A stretch of DNA of 64,000 nucleotides from Urechis unicinctus (lineage: Eukaryota > Annelida > Polychaeta > Xenopneusta > Urechidae). The notes under the pieces are model-generated. The model saw only the letters and a program-made list of their open reading frames with translations, searched no databases and was not told where the DNA came from. The position numbers and the translations under genes are program-made. Shown in pieces: positions 13,101 to 25,969 of the stretch. How positions within the stretch are numbered: position 1 is the stretch's first letter; each line of letters begins with the position of its first letter. The stretch lies in NCBI GenBank assembly GCA_034190875.2, contig CM067358.1, forward strand, positions 46,913,827-46,977,826, written 5' to 3'.

Positions 13101-16100
13101 TTAAAGGATTTTGTTTTTCTCTCAGTAATCATGGCACTAGCCACGTTTTTATAATACCCCCTAATGTACATTGGCAATCATGCATAATATTGGTAGCCTC
13201 CACAGCAGACAGACCACCACTTTATCCATTTATTTATTATCCAAATAGAATCTAGCATATAATTAAAACAGACTGATCAACGTGCATATGTGAAAGGCTT
13301 TCCTATCCGATGACGTAGATAATCATTCCTATATTACAATGACATTGGTTCAATACTATCAATTTATTGAATATAGTGCTCTATGAGGTGTATTCTCAAA
13401 TTGCGTGCTTGCGAAGTGTTAATTCGAATATTCCTCACGTCACGAATGAACCATTTTGTCATTACTATAGCAATTGAGCGCCACTAAAATACTGTGGCAA
13501 CGACATAACCAATGTTTAATGGAACAAAAGTAAATATTATTTGAATGGTATCTCTCGTCTAAACCGTTTTCATTTATTATGAATGGAAACGAATGAAATC
13601 GTCCCAGTATGTCATAATAGATGATTGATAAAAACAGTTGTAAGCTATTATGCCAAAGCAAATTACGCAAAATTGTTCCACTAAGCTAGTATATTGAAAC
13701 TGAAGATATTATGGAATCTACGCACCCTAATCTATCATAAACCTTTAACGGACAGTCTAGCCAGATGGTAGGTTGAAGATCAGTTTGGAATGCTAACGCT
13801 GTTGAATCTTAGTTTCTTAAATTTTACTATATGCCAGGCACAGGCAATTGTACACTTCAATCATGTACATTAAACTGTAAGATTACATGTTCAAGATCAG
13901 CCATGCAGATGTCCGTCGCTTCTTCATTCCCTACCTTTCCAATATTCCCTTTATGACCTTGTTGTTACCTTCCAGGCTGCTCAAAAACTTGCAGCTGAAT
14001 TGCTTATCATAAATACAGCAAAACGAGGTTGCAAAATACATGCATTTATTACAGATATCTCGTGTTTTGTTCACTTTCCGTATATGACGATCTGAGCCGT
14101 TTCGTTGAAGAAAGCATATTAACTCTAGAGAGCATTTCTGTTTGTAGACATGACAGTAGAATGAGAAAGGCGGATGATGGTAGTGCTTAACATGAGTCGT
14201 AAATGATAACAGGATTTTTGTTTACCGCTTCAGTGGATTTGCTTTAATGGTTGGATGTTATACTTCATAAAACGCACCCTTTTTGTACTAAACTTCTTGT
14301 ACAGCCCTTTGTAACATAACTGCTGTCAATTGCGTCGATCAGTCGCTTCCGTTGCCTGTTAATGCCTCTCCTAAGAACAATTCAGCCTGAAAGGTTCCAC
14401 ATCAATGTCTACTCAGCTTGCACAGTGTGCGTCCAAGCACATGCAATCTGTGCATATAAACTGTCACTGGATGGTGAATCTTTCGATTAAATGATGAACG
14501 ATATGATTTGAAAATGACTGATGAGCTTAATCAAACACGTAACGGTCCAATTACGAAAAAAGGCAAATCTACTAATTAGTTTCACACTTTGGTTTGCAGT
14601 CCACGTAGTAAGGACAAGGTATCTAAACTTATGCATTGACGTTACGTTCGGTAAAATCGTTAGAGCGCATGCTTGCGCATCATTTTCAAATACATATATC
14701 AATATAATATCTATGGAATAGCACCAATAGCTTTCAGTGATATTATACATTGCAATGTAATGCTACTGTAAGAAATCACATGGTAAGGGTAGTGCTACAC
14801 ATGGTACGGTACTCGTTTTAAGCCAAAGCACAAAGCATTGTGATAATGTAGATAATGTTGCGCTTTTATTTACAGGTAATATAATCAACCGGCTCATCGT
14901 CATTTACGCAAGATGCTTACGATTTTAAGTTTAAATGCAAATGCAAATAGAAAATGTATGACTGTACCAGTTGATCCAACAATGAATCAAAATCATTCAA
15001 ATGGGTAGGTTGACCGAGGGCAGCGTAGTATGTCAACATTACCCCTTTGTCGTTATTGGCATTCCAGGTGACACATACCGCATTGTTTTACATTCAGGGC
15101 ATCCCCCATTTTAATGGGGAATATAATGTAATTTGTTGGAAACATCACAATTATTACACTTATGTATTTGCATAAGAATAGCAACTAGATCAAATTAGTA
15201 CAACACAGTCTCACATGAAGCATTCTCTGAATGAGCTGCATACGCGCTCCTCTCCTATGAGATATTTACTTACCAATGTCTACGTGCACAATGTAATGGT
15301 CCATTAAACAATGTTGCAATTAGCTTATTAGCATGTCGTGATAAATGTGCTACATTTTGCTGATTTAATGCAAGAGAGTAAAACGGCACTTGAAATCTTT
15401 AACACACAGCCATTGAAATATGAGAAAAGATATGATGTGCATACTTGTGATACTATAAATGACGTAATAACAAACCAAATTCGACTCGTAACGTTGATAA
15501 GATAGACATGTAATCACATATTGCCAATTTAATTATTTTTATAGAAACTTTGGGTGATAGGACATTAACACAGATTACATTTACAATTCACAATTCCAAA
15601 CAGTTCATCTCTTGTATCAAATACAGATTTTCCGGATTGAAATTGGTGAGATGTGTCTCCCACATTTTGCACTATTCCTATGCAAAATTTTTGCAAAAAC
15701 GACATGTTATAGAGATACTCACGTATTTACCAGTTATATCTGGCTTTAGTTTATTCTCTGACAAAAACATGTGATTGCTACCTAGATTTGAATAGCAAAT
15801 TCGCCGTGGCAGATTTGTTCGAAACAATTGCACATAAAATTCTTCAGTTACAATATCAGTTTTGATACGTTTACGTAATCATATTGGGCAAAACCCAACG
15901 TGGTAATGGTGAAACAGAAAACGTATGCAATCAAACCATCAGCTTTCTGCTACTGCTACGGGCGTATCTCGATCGGCTTGATTGCTCTGTCACAAAATCT
16001 GACTTGCCACACCTTGAATAATTCTACATGACGTAGCGCGCAATGCGTCGAATAGTAAAACCCCTTTGATGTGGGTACCACATTGCCGTAATGCCTCCCC

Positions 16101-19100
16101 AAACGCTTTCACACGGCTTCACACTCACAGCCCGTGCACATATTGTGAAAAACTCAAAGTGTTCCTCCTTCTCTCAGAATACCATACCGTAGTCATGTAA
16201 TGACAATAAACCGATTTGCACGAGAGAAGACCTGTACAATAAAACCAATTTCCAAGTATCGCTGCACAAAATAATAAACACAACAAATAAATTATGAAAT
16301 AACGAGATCGATAAATATATAAATGTTTTCGAATGCAAAACTACTATATGGACAATTGTAACATAGGCTACATCATGAACTAGAAGTATATGTTATGGGC
16401 TGAATGACACATCATTTGTAAAAGTATCTTAAATGTTATTCGCTATCTGATATGAATGCTAATGTCACATATGCTTTACAGGGCAAATCTTTAATAGCCC
16501 AGTAACTAAATTAGTTCTCGGTTGAGAAAGGGCACAAGCAGCAGATACTTACAATATTTAGTTATTGGTGTGATGAAAGTTATCCTCTTTACGTTGATGC
16601 GAAGAGTAACTATGAAGCTAGCAAATGCTGTTAGCTTCGATTGCCTAGGACATAAACAAGGGAGAATCAGCCACTGATACATTTGCTTTGGAACTTTGCC
16701 TAAATGCTGGATGGAGATGTGATGAGCTCGACCAGATAGAACTGATTTTAAAATGTATAAGTGCTTCCCTCAACGACTAAGGCACGCTATACCAATTCTC
16801 ATGACGTGCAGTAGCAAGGTTTTTTTGTGTCTGTGACATAATCCAACTGATTACTGAACGGATCACGCTAGTGAGGATAACCCAAACGAATCATTAACTT
16901 CTGTAGCTGGGTAATGGGTGATTCAAGAGTATTTGGAAACCTGTCTGAGGCTTGTCAATGTATCATTCCAGTTCCTGGTATTTCGATAGAAATATTGTAT
17001 TCATTGAGTTTTTCTGAGTAACAGCCTTCACCTTTATCCATACAGATAGCGCCAGACTTTTGTTTACTGTTTTACATGCCCTAATGAGGTGCATATTCAC
17101 AGGACAATTGTTGGTTCCGTTATGCGAGATCCAAAGATGTTAACTGAGTTTGCGTCTGTTGTGAAAAACTGCTGGATAAACAACGTAATATGACATTTTC
17201 TGTACTGTCCATTGGATAAATATATACCTAGATCATTGATATACTTCAACAAAGGTACCGAAAAACATTAAAAACTTGGATTTGCAGCAATATATTTGAC
17301 AATAAGATTGCAAAGTGAGATCAGTATCTTTAAGCAACTATCATCTCTCTCCTGCACAGAGGAATGAAAGTCTCGGAAAGATGGATATATGATCCGCGAG
17401 AAAAACCAGCTGGAGGCTTTACATCCCTACAGCTCAGGTCATCAACCCTTATTGGAATGATGGAGTATCACGTATCTGCCAATTTATGTGTAAATGCCGT
17501 TCTGAAAAGTCGCCGTCAAATTAGCATTGCACACCGGCAATAAATAATTTAATCCGTGATTGATGCCAGGCTAGTAGCTCGTAAGTTTGAAGTCATAAGT
17601 ATGTCCAATGGGTTATGAAAAACCTGGTATGAACCACTTATATTGCATGACAAACATTGTATGAGTGCTGACATCTTTGCATCCAAGCAGCATACGTTTA
17701 TATCGATATAAAGCCATAAAATGATAGTTAGTATAAGAGGATGTATCCATTTCCAACGTCACGAGTTTATCAATGCCTCTAGAGGAACAAATGTAGTCAT
17801 TGAAAATGTTCATCAGCATCACGCACTAAGTGCAACACAAAATGTACCCCAGTGTATCGTGGTATATAGACTAATGAGAGGAAAGAGAATCGAGTTTAAA
17901 TATGTCAAGGTCAACTTCAATTAATACTTAATATCAATTTCCAGATGCTGACGTCGATTATGTCTCAACTTAAATCAACTACGACAAGCAGGTCTTTCTT
18001 TGTCATTCGTGTGTCAGTTAAGGAGCTCTCAAGTTAATGAATGACAAATATGCATCAATGTTGAATAATATGCATCTTGTTACATGTTGTTTGAAAGAAA
18101 TTATTAAAGCGAATGATACGGACTATTGTTATATAGTGCTTTACGTGCTTAGGAGCGGCCGTTAAACGAGAAACACAAATGATTGGTGGACTCAATCTAT
18201 TGCATGTGTTACGTAGGATTGATGCATTGGCGATCTCTTCCGGCATCGAGTGGCATTTTCTGATACATTCATGAAACTACCTTGCACAACAGTATTGTCG
18301 AAAATAGTGCCATGTTCCCCCAATGCAGTCTAATGAACTGACAGATTTAAATTTAACACAGTACATATACCAATTCCGAAAAACGTAAAGACAAGTACAT
18401 TGTGTCAGACTAGTTACTTTTTCTTAGATTTCAAGGCATGGAAGAAAATAGTGTTTTTTATCTGCCTCAGATAAATAGAGGTTTCCCTATATCCTCAGTT
18501 ATTTGGTATTCGTGACGCACCACCATATCATTAATTTAAGTCTTGTAATGCGAATTGATCTCTCTGAGGTGCAATTATGGTCGCCAACACATTTGATTAG
18601 CCAACGTGACATGAAGAGCTATGGTAGTTTGTTTGGTATACGGCTAATGTCGCATACTACTACGTTTAAGCAAGTAAATGTATACGACGGCTTGTAATCA
18701 TGCACTTTCACACAGACGCCATTAGTCGCACGATCTTGAATATTGATATCGGAATGGTGATATCATAGCCCCAGGCAGTCGCATGAATGCACGTTTAACT
18801 AGGACAATAGTAGCTTCATTAAACGAACTTCTTGTATTTTTTTTAATAGGATGAATATAGTCTATCGTGTAAGAAATTCACTCCTGAAAATGACAAAAAA
18901 ACCTATTTTATGTTATTGCACTGTGCTTCTTCTAAATATCATAAGCAGCGGATGAATGGTATGCGCATATAATTGCACCCATTTTAAAGACTGATTTATA
19001 AAATGGTCATGCTTGCATGTTATCATTCTGAAGATAATCATTATTGGGCATGTTCAGCTAAATCCGATATATCAAAGAAAGTTACTCTGGGCGCTTGAAG

Positions 19101-20580
19101 CTGTCCAATATCCCTTCTATATTAACAATGGCAATAAATAGAAGAGATATAATGCTGACCGTAGATCCAGCACATTGCTAACACGCAACCAACCACTCAC
19201 TCCTCGATTGCCAAAGGAAACTATCATTGGGTTATATCAATGATGTAACGATTACTTGAGAACTATTTCATCGGAGCGTGCCATACGCCAGCGCTTTTAC
19301 TTTGTATACTGAATCATGTTCACAAACACAGAGAAAAGGCCCGTGACATATATTGCAATGGGAGTACACTGTAAGTCTCACTAAATTCCTCTGTGTTGTG
19401 TTTCACTGATTAAAGGCAGCACTACAGGTTTTAAGATCACATGATGTGTTGAAAAAATAAGTTGATCTGATTACATTCATCTCAAAAGCGAGACAACTCA
19501 ACTTGGTTACCTGAAAGCTATCCATGTTATGCACAACACAGAAATCGTACCTCACGAAAATACCTAACAACCTGCTGCATGCTCTCTGAGCATTTTGTAG
19601 AGGCAATGTGAGGGTGTCAAAATGGACATCTAAATCTTCCGACACAAAACATAATAACAGGACAGGCTACATTCATTGATCGTATGTCATGAGTGGCAAA
19701 ACAGACACAAAACAAGACATGCTAATGTTAGAAGAGTAGGATAGATAACCTTAACTGAAGCAGTAAAATATACATACAATCTCCATTTGCCTGATGGCTC
19801 TGCCTCGAATGATTCACACACATATGAAGTATAGTGAAAAAAAAACTACTGATATAATCCGTTGGCGTTGCTTAAGCTCAGAACATATGGATGGAACATT
19901 TCGCTTCGCTGATGCGTCATATGGATTCACAATCGCTCACACTAACCAACCATAGGGATCAAAATAGATCGAAATATACGGTGCAGCGTAGTATATAACT
20001 GAATTTATAAACGTATGGTACTGTATCCATGTCTCAGATGCTGACACAATATAAGAGTCTATCTCACCTATTATTAAATATATAAACAATTTGAACTAAA
20101 ACACAACTAGAATATTCCTGATCATAACATTTTAACTGCCCACAAATCCAAAAAATAGAACATGCCTGATTATCACATCTTAACTTGCAACGAATCTAAA
20201 CAGTTAAAAGATGAGTAGTTTTATATATTGAAGTATGTGCACGTCCAATACTTTTGCATAGTTAGTCTTGACATGCTCAACTTGCACCTCCTTCCTTAAC
20301 CCCATGACATGTGTAACCCCATGACACATTCTGAAGAGTTATTACGTTCAGCAACACTCATGAATAGTTTGCGTGACATGAACATCTCTGCCACTGCCTT
20401 TGATCTATGACTAGTTTCGCCAATATGTATTAGTCGGAAATTTCGATTATTGAGGACTGGTTAGAGTGACAGCTTGTTTACAGCTTATTCACAGGAATAC
20501 GTCTTGGATTATTACACTTATCTGACTGAAGATAACGCATCACTATTGACACCACATTAAAAATAATCCAAGATATAATA
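10200..20580. other. 10 kb with no recognisable gene
   Basis: I read the open frames of 60-90 codons here on both strands and found no domain, no splice-linked series and no copy elsewhere in the window. Content is AT-rich unique-looking DNA with a poly-C run near 12,549 and a 17 bp tandem duplication at 11,639. Confidence 0.5.
11639..11672. repeat. Perfect 17 bp tandem duplication
   Basis: The 17-mer AGTATGCTCACGTTGTC occurs twice head to tail with no spacer. It looks like a small slippage or repair duplication. Confidence 0.9.
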
Positions 20581-20584
20581 TGTG

Positions 20585-20900
20585 ACCCTGAGCATGAAAA
20601 AGCTAATTGGTGGATATGGCGTGATGCCTGTACGCATCTGCATCAACAAGACACAAACATCTATTATCTGAAACTCTTGAAAAGGATGACTTATATCTCA
20701 ACATCTATATCTATAGCAGATTCTACCTAAGTATAAATCACCAAATGGATGGCTTTAATGCTCACTCAATTTCCCATTAAGTTTGACTCAATTACCTCGC
20801 CCATGTACTTGATTCCTCGTGGGGCAATTAATGTCGTCAAACACCAAACGAATGACATTTTTACGACCATCGTCCAAGTGAACAGCTGCTAGTAAACAAC
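20585..20900 (+). repeat. Diverged dispersed repeat C, copy 1
   Basis: Shares an ordered set of landmarks with 25,970-27,180: a gtgaccct/gtgggaccct start, aattggtgga, then a tgcatctgcatcaacaag-type run, and later a gaattacctc/caattacctc stretch. Identity is low and broken by indels. Confidence 0.5.
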
Positions 20901-22588
20901 CATCATACAAAAATTCATCATCCACTTAAGAGATACATCTAAAATATAACAGGTCTATCGCAAACGCAAGCATGATATGATTTGATGCAATGAACATAAA
21001 TTAAAGATAATGAATGCTTGCATATTAAGTGCCAATACGCACATATTGGTCACTAGACCGCTTAGCTCTTTGTCTCGTCAATTGCTTAACTCTATCGTAA
21101 ATGTTGCAGCCGATACGGTACATCATCGGAACGGCAAGTGGTCTAAATTCAAGCTTTTTATATCACAGTGTTGTTGATAAACTATTGTCTGGGGGGTTTC
21201 GTGCTGCCATCAAATGGTGACAGGTGTTTTGTGAACTGTAGCGGCATTGCAAACTGTGCAAGATCGTGTATTTCTTCTATATTTTATTTGGCAACACATG
21301 CTCTGAGCTACAAAACGAAGGCGAAACCCATACAATATTTCTAGGGTTTAATCTTGTGGGCCGGTATTCCGGATATGAACATAACCATGAATGGCACCGT
21401 CAAATACGCTGTTGCTCGGCCTCAAAAGATGAATCGCAATATAAATGCAGTTACCTTCGTTCGTTACCGCCACTGATGGTCCAATCCTAAATTATGCATG
21501 GCCATTTTACACGTCTGCATTCTACTTATCAATCATCTTATAGGTTCAGTACAAACCTTTATCTTATCAGCTAAGTTTATAAGTCGATGGAGTTCCGAGG
21601 CCGGTCAGTACCATAATTATGATACCTTGCTTGTCCGCCATATGTAAATATGAGCTTTATATCACACATTAAAAGGCTATGATAAGTCAAAACGAGATTC
21701 CAAGTAGGTTCGTACAAAACATGTTAACCAGAAGCTTTTCACACGTCGGTATAAAATCAAAAAATGTTATCGCATGATATAAACCGGATGTTATTGGGAG
21801 CAGAATCGTTATTATAATATCTTGATGTTTTAATATTTACTGCGGCTCTGTTGTTATTGCGTTGTCCATTACGACTAGATCAGCACATCCATAATTGGTT
21901 GGCACAAGATCGGAAATACAATCCATGTAAAAAAGGGGGCCGTTCCAAATCAATAACCATTGGAACTCCAGTGAGGAATGTATGACATATCTGTCAGGCT
22001 ATATTAGTGCATGTTCTCCCTTGCTTATCTCCCGCGCAACGTAACGATTTCGGGGTTAACACTATTCGACCCATTCCTGACCGGATCACATCAATTCTAT
22101 CACGGAGGAACTATTCATATTGAAGCATGGACAAGAGTAATTGCGTTTCGTTGATGCTGCATGCATGAAGTCTGCTCAGTCTGTTGAGCTCATAAGCTTC
22201 TCACTTATCTCTGCCCGATACAAGGAGGTTTAAAGAATAGCAATGTACGTCTCAACTAATATCAGTACTATGTTGCTGACTCGCCAAGAAGAATTATTGG
22301 ATCATTTTGAGACGTTTTAATGTTTTTCAAAAACGGCATTTCTTAGAGATTGAAAGTGCCTATCGCACGACAAATCATGTCATTTGTTTCGCCACATATA
22401 ACCCAAAAGTACCTATTCTGTCTATATGTCAATTGTCTAAGTGCGCGCTTTCAGATCGAAATTCGACTTTAAAGATGGATTCAGCGTATCGAGCCAACAA
22501 GCTCATGAATAATTCATTGCCTTCGCATGACGTCAGATCCGGGATTGTTTTTGTTGCGAGGCGCAATCTGCACTACGTTTAGCGAGTA

Positions 22589-23915
22589 ATGGCTGCTGGA
22601 AATTTCGTTATTTCATCACTTCAGGAGAGCAATGAAGAGACATGGTATGGCACAGGTCATTCGCAAACTATCGTTGCTTCGGCAGAGCAAGTTTTGCCTT
22701 ACAGATTCGAACCAGAAGAGGAGAAAACAGACACTGGCGATGTAACTACTGCGTCTGGGTCTCACGCGGGTCATCATGCCCAGAACATAGGGCAGCTACA
22801 GAACAATGCTTGGTAAGCTATTTCTGATCGTACTTGTGCACCAGTTCATCGTATATGTGTTGGCGTGTAACGAAGTTAATCCATAAATTTCACCAACAAA
22901 ATATGTAACCTCTTTTCCTAACAGTATACAATAGAGCTTTGCAGCAAATAATTCTTCCATATCAGACAGCATATACGAGATCCCAGAAAGTTTTTATCAA
23001 ATCAAGTGGTTGCAAGGGTTCATGTTTACAAAGTGGTACCATGTAAATGTAAATGCTCCTCCACACCAATTGCAAACAAACAAATTTCGGACTGCTGTTA
23101 ATAAATAGAGATTCTCTTTTATTTAAAGTAGGCCTTATCGAAGGCTGATTACAATATTTTAAAAAGTTGATGTAGATTGATTCTGAGGTAGAATATATAT
23201 AGAAGAGCAAGTACCACAGCTGTTTTCTCATAGGATTGTCAGTTAGCCCATATATGAATGTATAACTGGACTTTAGGAGGTGACGATTATGGTATTATAT
23301 TATCATGTGGTCAGTGTTACATCAGAGTTTCTATGAATGCAGAGGCTAAAGCATATTTGACATACAATATGTCATCCTTTATTGCATACATTAATATTCC
23401 CATCATTACATCATGTTACAGGTGTTTGAGTGGCTACTGTCAACCAATGGCAGAGGTGGAAGAATCTGTGTGCTGTGCGGAAATTTCTTTGAGTCATGAC
23501 CTCAATAGGGAACAGCCCCATTCCCATCGTTGGAAAACCCAGCATCCTGGTTTCAGCCCAATCTGTTTGAACCCTTGGGACTTGCAAGTGGGATATTTCT
23601 CCTACAGACAACAGCACGGGCACAAGCCAGATAATGATGTACAAAGGTGACAATGTTTTCTATTATTTACACATAAATCTGTAGGAAGGCTTGCAGTCAT
23701 TATTTACAATTTAATTATACTTATTGATACTGGTATGAAAAAAAATATTTGAGCATGGTTAAATCAACAACGTCACATGGTTATTTTATAGGCGTTACAG
23801 GTATACTGCATGCTGGGGACATCTTGGACAAAAGATACGTGTTCCGTTTCCAGACTGCGCTGTTACAACAATACGAGATAACTTCCCAGCACCAAACTAT
23901 CAAGGATTCCTCTAA
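22589..23915 (+). CDS. Three-exon gene, P2RX7 C-terminal-like (ballast) domain protein, 190 aa
   Basis: Exons are 22,589-22,812, 23,422-23,646 and 23,792-23,915. Introns are GT-AG (GTAAGC donor; TTACAG and TTATAG acceptors) and both interrupt codons in phase 2. The total of 573 nt gives 190 residues plus TAA. The start ATG has a good context and an in-frame TAG three codons upstream. The protein runs MAAGNF, then LPYRFEPEEEK (a PYRFEP-type motif), then across the first intron NNAW-CLSGYCQPM and ESVCCAEI, then QHPGFSPICLNPWDLQVGYF-SYRQQHG, then across the second intron RRYRYTAC and WGHLGQKIRV-DCAVTTIRDNFP, ending GFL. This order matches the soluble Cys-rich domain that caps P2X7 and that occurs alone in many multicopy invertebrate proteins. 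In P2X7 it binds zinc and guanine nucleotides; the role of the stand-alone form is not known. Oddities: one expected Cys in the first cluster reads Ser, and the segment between YTA and WGHLG is shorter than I expect. No membrane segment is present. Confidence 0.75.
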
Positions 23916-23936
23916 CCTCCACTAACCTAGGACTTG

Positions 23937-24093
23937 TCTCGATTCATGCAGAACCTACTCTGGTGTGCCTCAATGGCTTGCCGTGGATCTGATCTCACCG
24001 CATCTGCACACGTTGGAGGTGGTGTTTGTGTATTGGGCAGGGTTTGCTCATAGTAAACTAGCAAGAACTCAGCCATTAGGCATTCGACATACT
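23937..24093 (-). other. Possible minus-strand exon, unknown product
   Basis: On the minus strand a strong acceptor-like site (cctgttatttttcag) precedes an open frame of about 52 codons containing YVECLMAEFLLVYYEQT and a Pro-rich run, ending TAG near 23,937. It could be a downstream exon of the THAP locus. However, its phase does not fit either candidate donor of the THAP exon in the repaired frame, so the link is weak. Confidence 0.25.
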
Positions 24094-24442
24094 CTGAAAA
24101 ATAACAGGAATCATGTCACAGCTTCCACACCAGACTGTCGCTTATTACCTTATATCCCCATGGTTATTGAATTTGTTGTTGTTTACATTTTATATATCAG
24201 TACAAATATTCACCAAATGTTGCCTTTGTTACTACTGTAGTGACAACATGCCCCTGTTTAAACTTAGGGTATCTAAGCTTGAAGACACAATCACTCCTTG
24301 CCTTCATGGAATGCATCAGCTAAATCAATCTTTAGAATTATCATATTTATATAGATCCATGAATTTGTTGCATGGTCGAAATGTATTGTACCCTCTTAAC
24401 AAGATAATGGACTATTGCAACAAGAAAGTCATCGAGTCTCAC

Positions 24443-24770
24443 CCTCTGCTTCTCTCTCTTGATAAAGGCAGGTCTGCCTTTCTTGGGCTGGAGTGGTAGG
24501 GGTTCACTTACTTCACCATCCATTCTCGCTTGCTTGACAGCAGAGGCCTTCGCAAAAAGAGTAGGCAAAGCAGCTTCCTTCATAACATTCCTCGTTGAAA
24601 TTAACCGAGCACACAAATGAGTACTTGCCCGGGCCCGGCGATTTGTCTCGCGATCGTAGTACCTGGTCAATCCATTGTTTTTTTAAATCGCCATTACGAG
24701 GAAACCTGAACAAGCTCACGCCGTCCTGACTGGTACGCGAGCAGCCCCCAACACAACAACCATTGACCAT
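24443..24770 (-). pseudogene. THAP-domain exon, frameshifted, zinc-ligand His lost
   Basis: The minus-strand frame starting at 24,770 has the THAP signature: Cys5/6, Cys10, RFP (Pro24), Trp33, Cys54 in FVCSVNF. THAP zinc fingers are C2CH DNA-binding modules. The fourth ligand expected two residues after Cys54 is Asn57 here. After ECYE (residue 64) the frame is lost; the expected closing AVPTxF-type box appears as ALPTLF in the next frame, followed by KKGRPAFIKREKQR. Candidate splice donors in minus sense are GTAAGT at 24,511-24,506 (after MDGE) and GTGAGA at 24,442-24,437. The exon is convergent with the P2RX7-like gene. With both the zinc ligand and the frame lost I call it a pseudogene. A sequencing error could explain the frameshift but not easily the His change as well. 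Confidence 0.7.
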
Positions 24771-24910
24771 CGCGTTCAGGCGGTCACAAGATGGCTAAAA
24801 ACGATTCAAAATCCCCAAAACAAGAGACGAACTCCGACAATGTAAACAATGGGGAACGGCCTATCTTACGTCACACGCATGGTTGACCTAGATAATGGCT
24901 ACCGCAGATT

Positions 24911-25969
24911 TTGTCGGGCGCGCTAATTTGAAGTGACATTTTATCAAATTTTGGCCTTAACTGATCAGATGCGACGGTCATTGGACCGGTTTGAGTTTAT
25001 TGATCACATTATGAATTGATTTCAGCGAAGTACCTATAACCGTGCGATAGGTCCTTTAAGTAGTCTATTTGTAGGTATTTGCTTATTCAAATTGTGTCAT
25101 TCCTTGCGAGGCGTGGTTTTAGAAGGATATTAAGTGCATAAACTGTTATGTTATGGAAAGCAAACATCATATCCATGTCTCTTATGCAGAAGTCCATAAC
25201 CTAATAACATCCATCATGAGCGACACATGGCGGCATTCATGCATTGAAACCCAACTGATTTGTCTAGCAGTTTATTGTAAGGACAAAGAATCCATATATT
25301 CTCTAAGTTATCAACTGATTCGTAATTATTACCTTTTTCAAAGGTCGATTTGTGATGTTGCTATATACGACGGACGTAGTTTCAGACCGACAGTCAAATA
25401 TCTCTTATCTTGTCTCCAGATGACTTAGAATACCATGATGGTCCATTGACAGCTAAAAACACTATAACGATGCAGCGGAAATATAAGGAATGAAAGTATT
25501 GTAGATAAACGTTTATCATTGGCACGATGCTAGGTTGTCAATTGTAGATAATACATGAATTGAATGGACTGCATAGTGATTGGAATGGAATCATTTCAAA
25601 TGGTGATGCAAATTGAAGCGATGTGTCCATAAAGACTGACGTCGGCGTGATTTATCACGCAGAAGTACTGGTGATGTGGTCTCAGCTTTCTAAGCTGGCA
25701 TACCAAATAAAGCACCAATTCATGCATGGCATTGTTTTGCATTATAGATGTTATCTCTTAAAGTTGCGGCTGAATTAGAAACAAAAATTGGTTGATGTAG
25801 TCTTATTAAATCATAGAAAAGAAACTCATAGATGTACTACATTAACTTTACTGCGAAAAATTATCAATCTGTAAATACAAATGACAGTCGGTTACTTTAA
25901 CAATCACCGTATGCTCTATGCTTTGTCATGATACGTATATCGGGGTCGTTTTGTCCCATTCCGGACAGC
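24911..25969. other. No gene recognised
   Basis: Upstream of the THAP exon (minus sense). The first 100 bp, with CpG-containing motifs near 24,780-24,930, may be its promoter region. The rest is AT-rich with only short frames lacking recognisable domains. Confidence 0.4.

Noticed and set aside
12956-13177. 73-codon Lys-rich minus-strand frame
   Set aside because: Composition is somewhat protein-like, but there is no recognisable domain, splice context or second copy.
23411-23653. 80-codon minus-strand frame opposite exon 2 of the P2RX7-like gene
   Set aside because: Antisense shadow of a real exon.
22440-24990. Terminal inverted repeats flanking the P2RX7/THAP pair
   Set aside because: Compared both flanks by eye; no convincing pairing.
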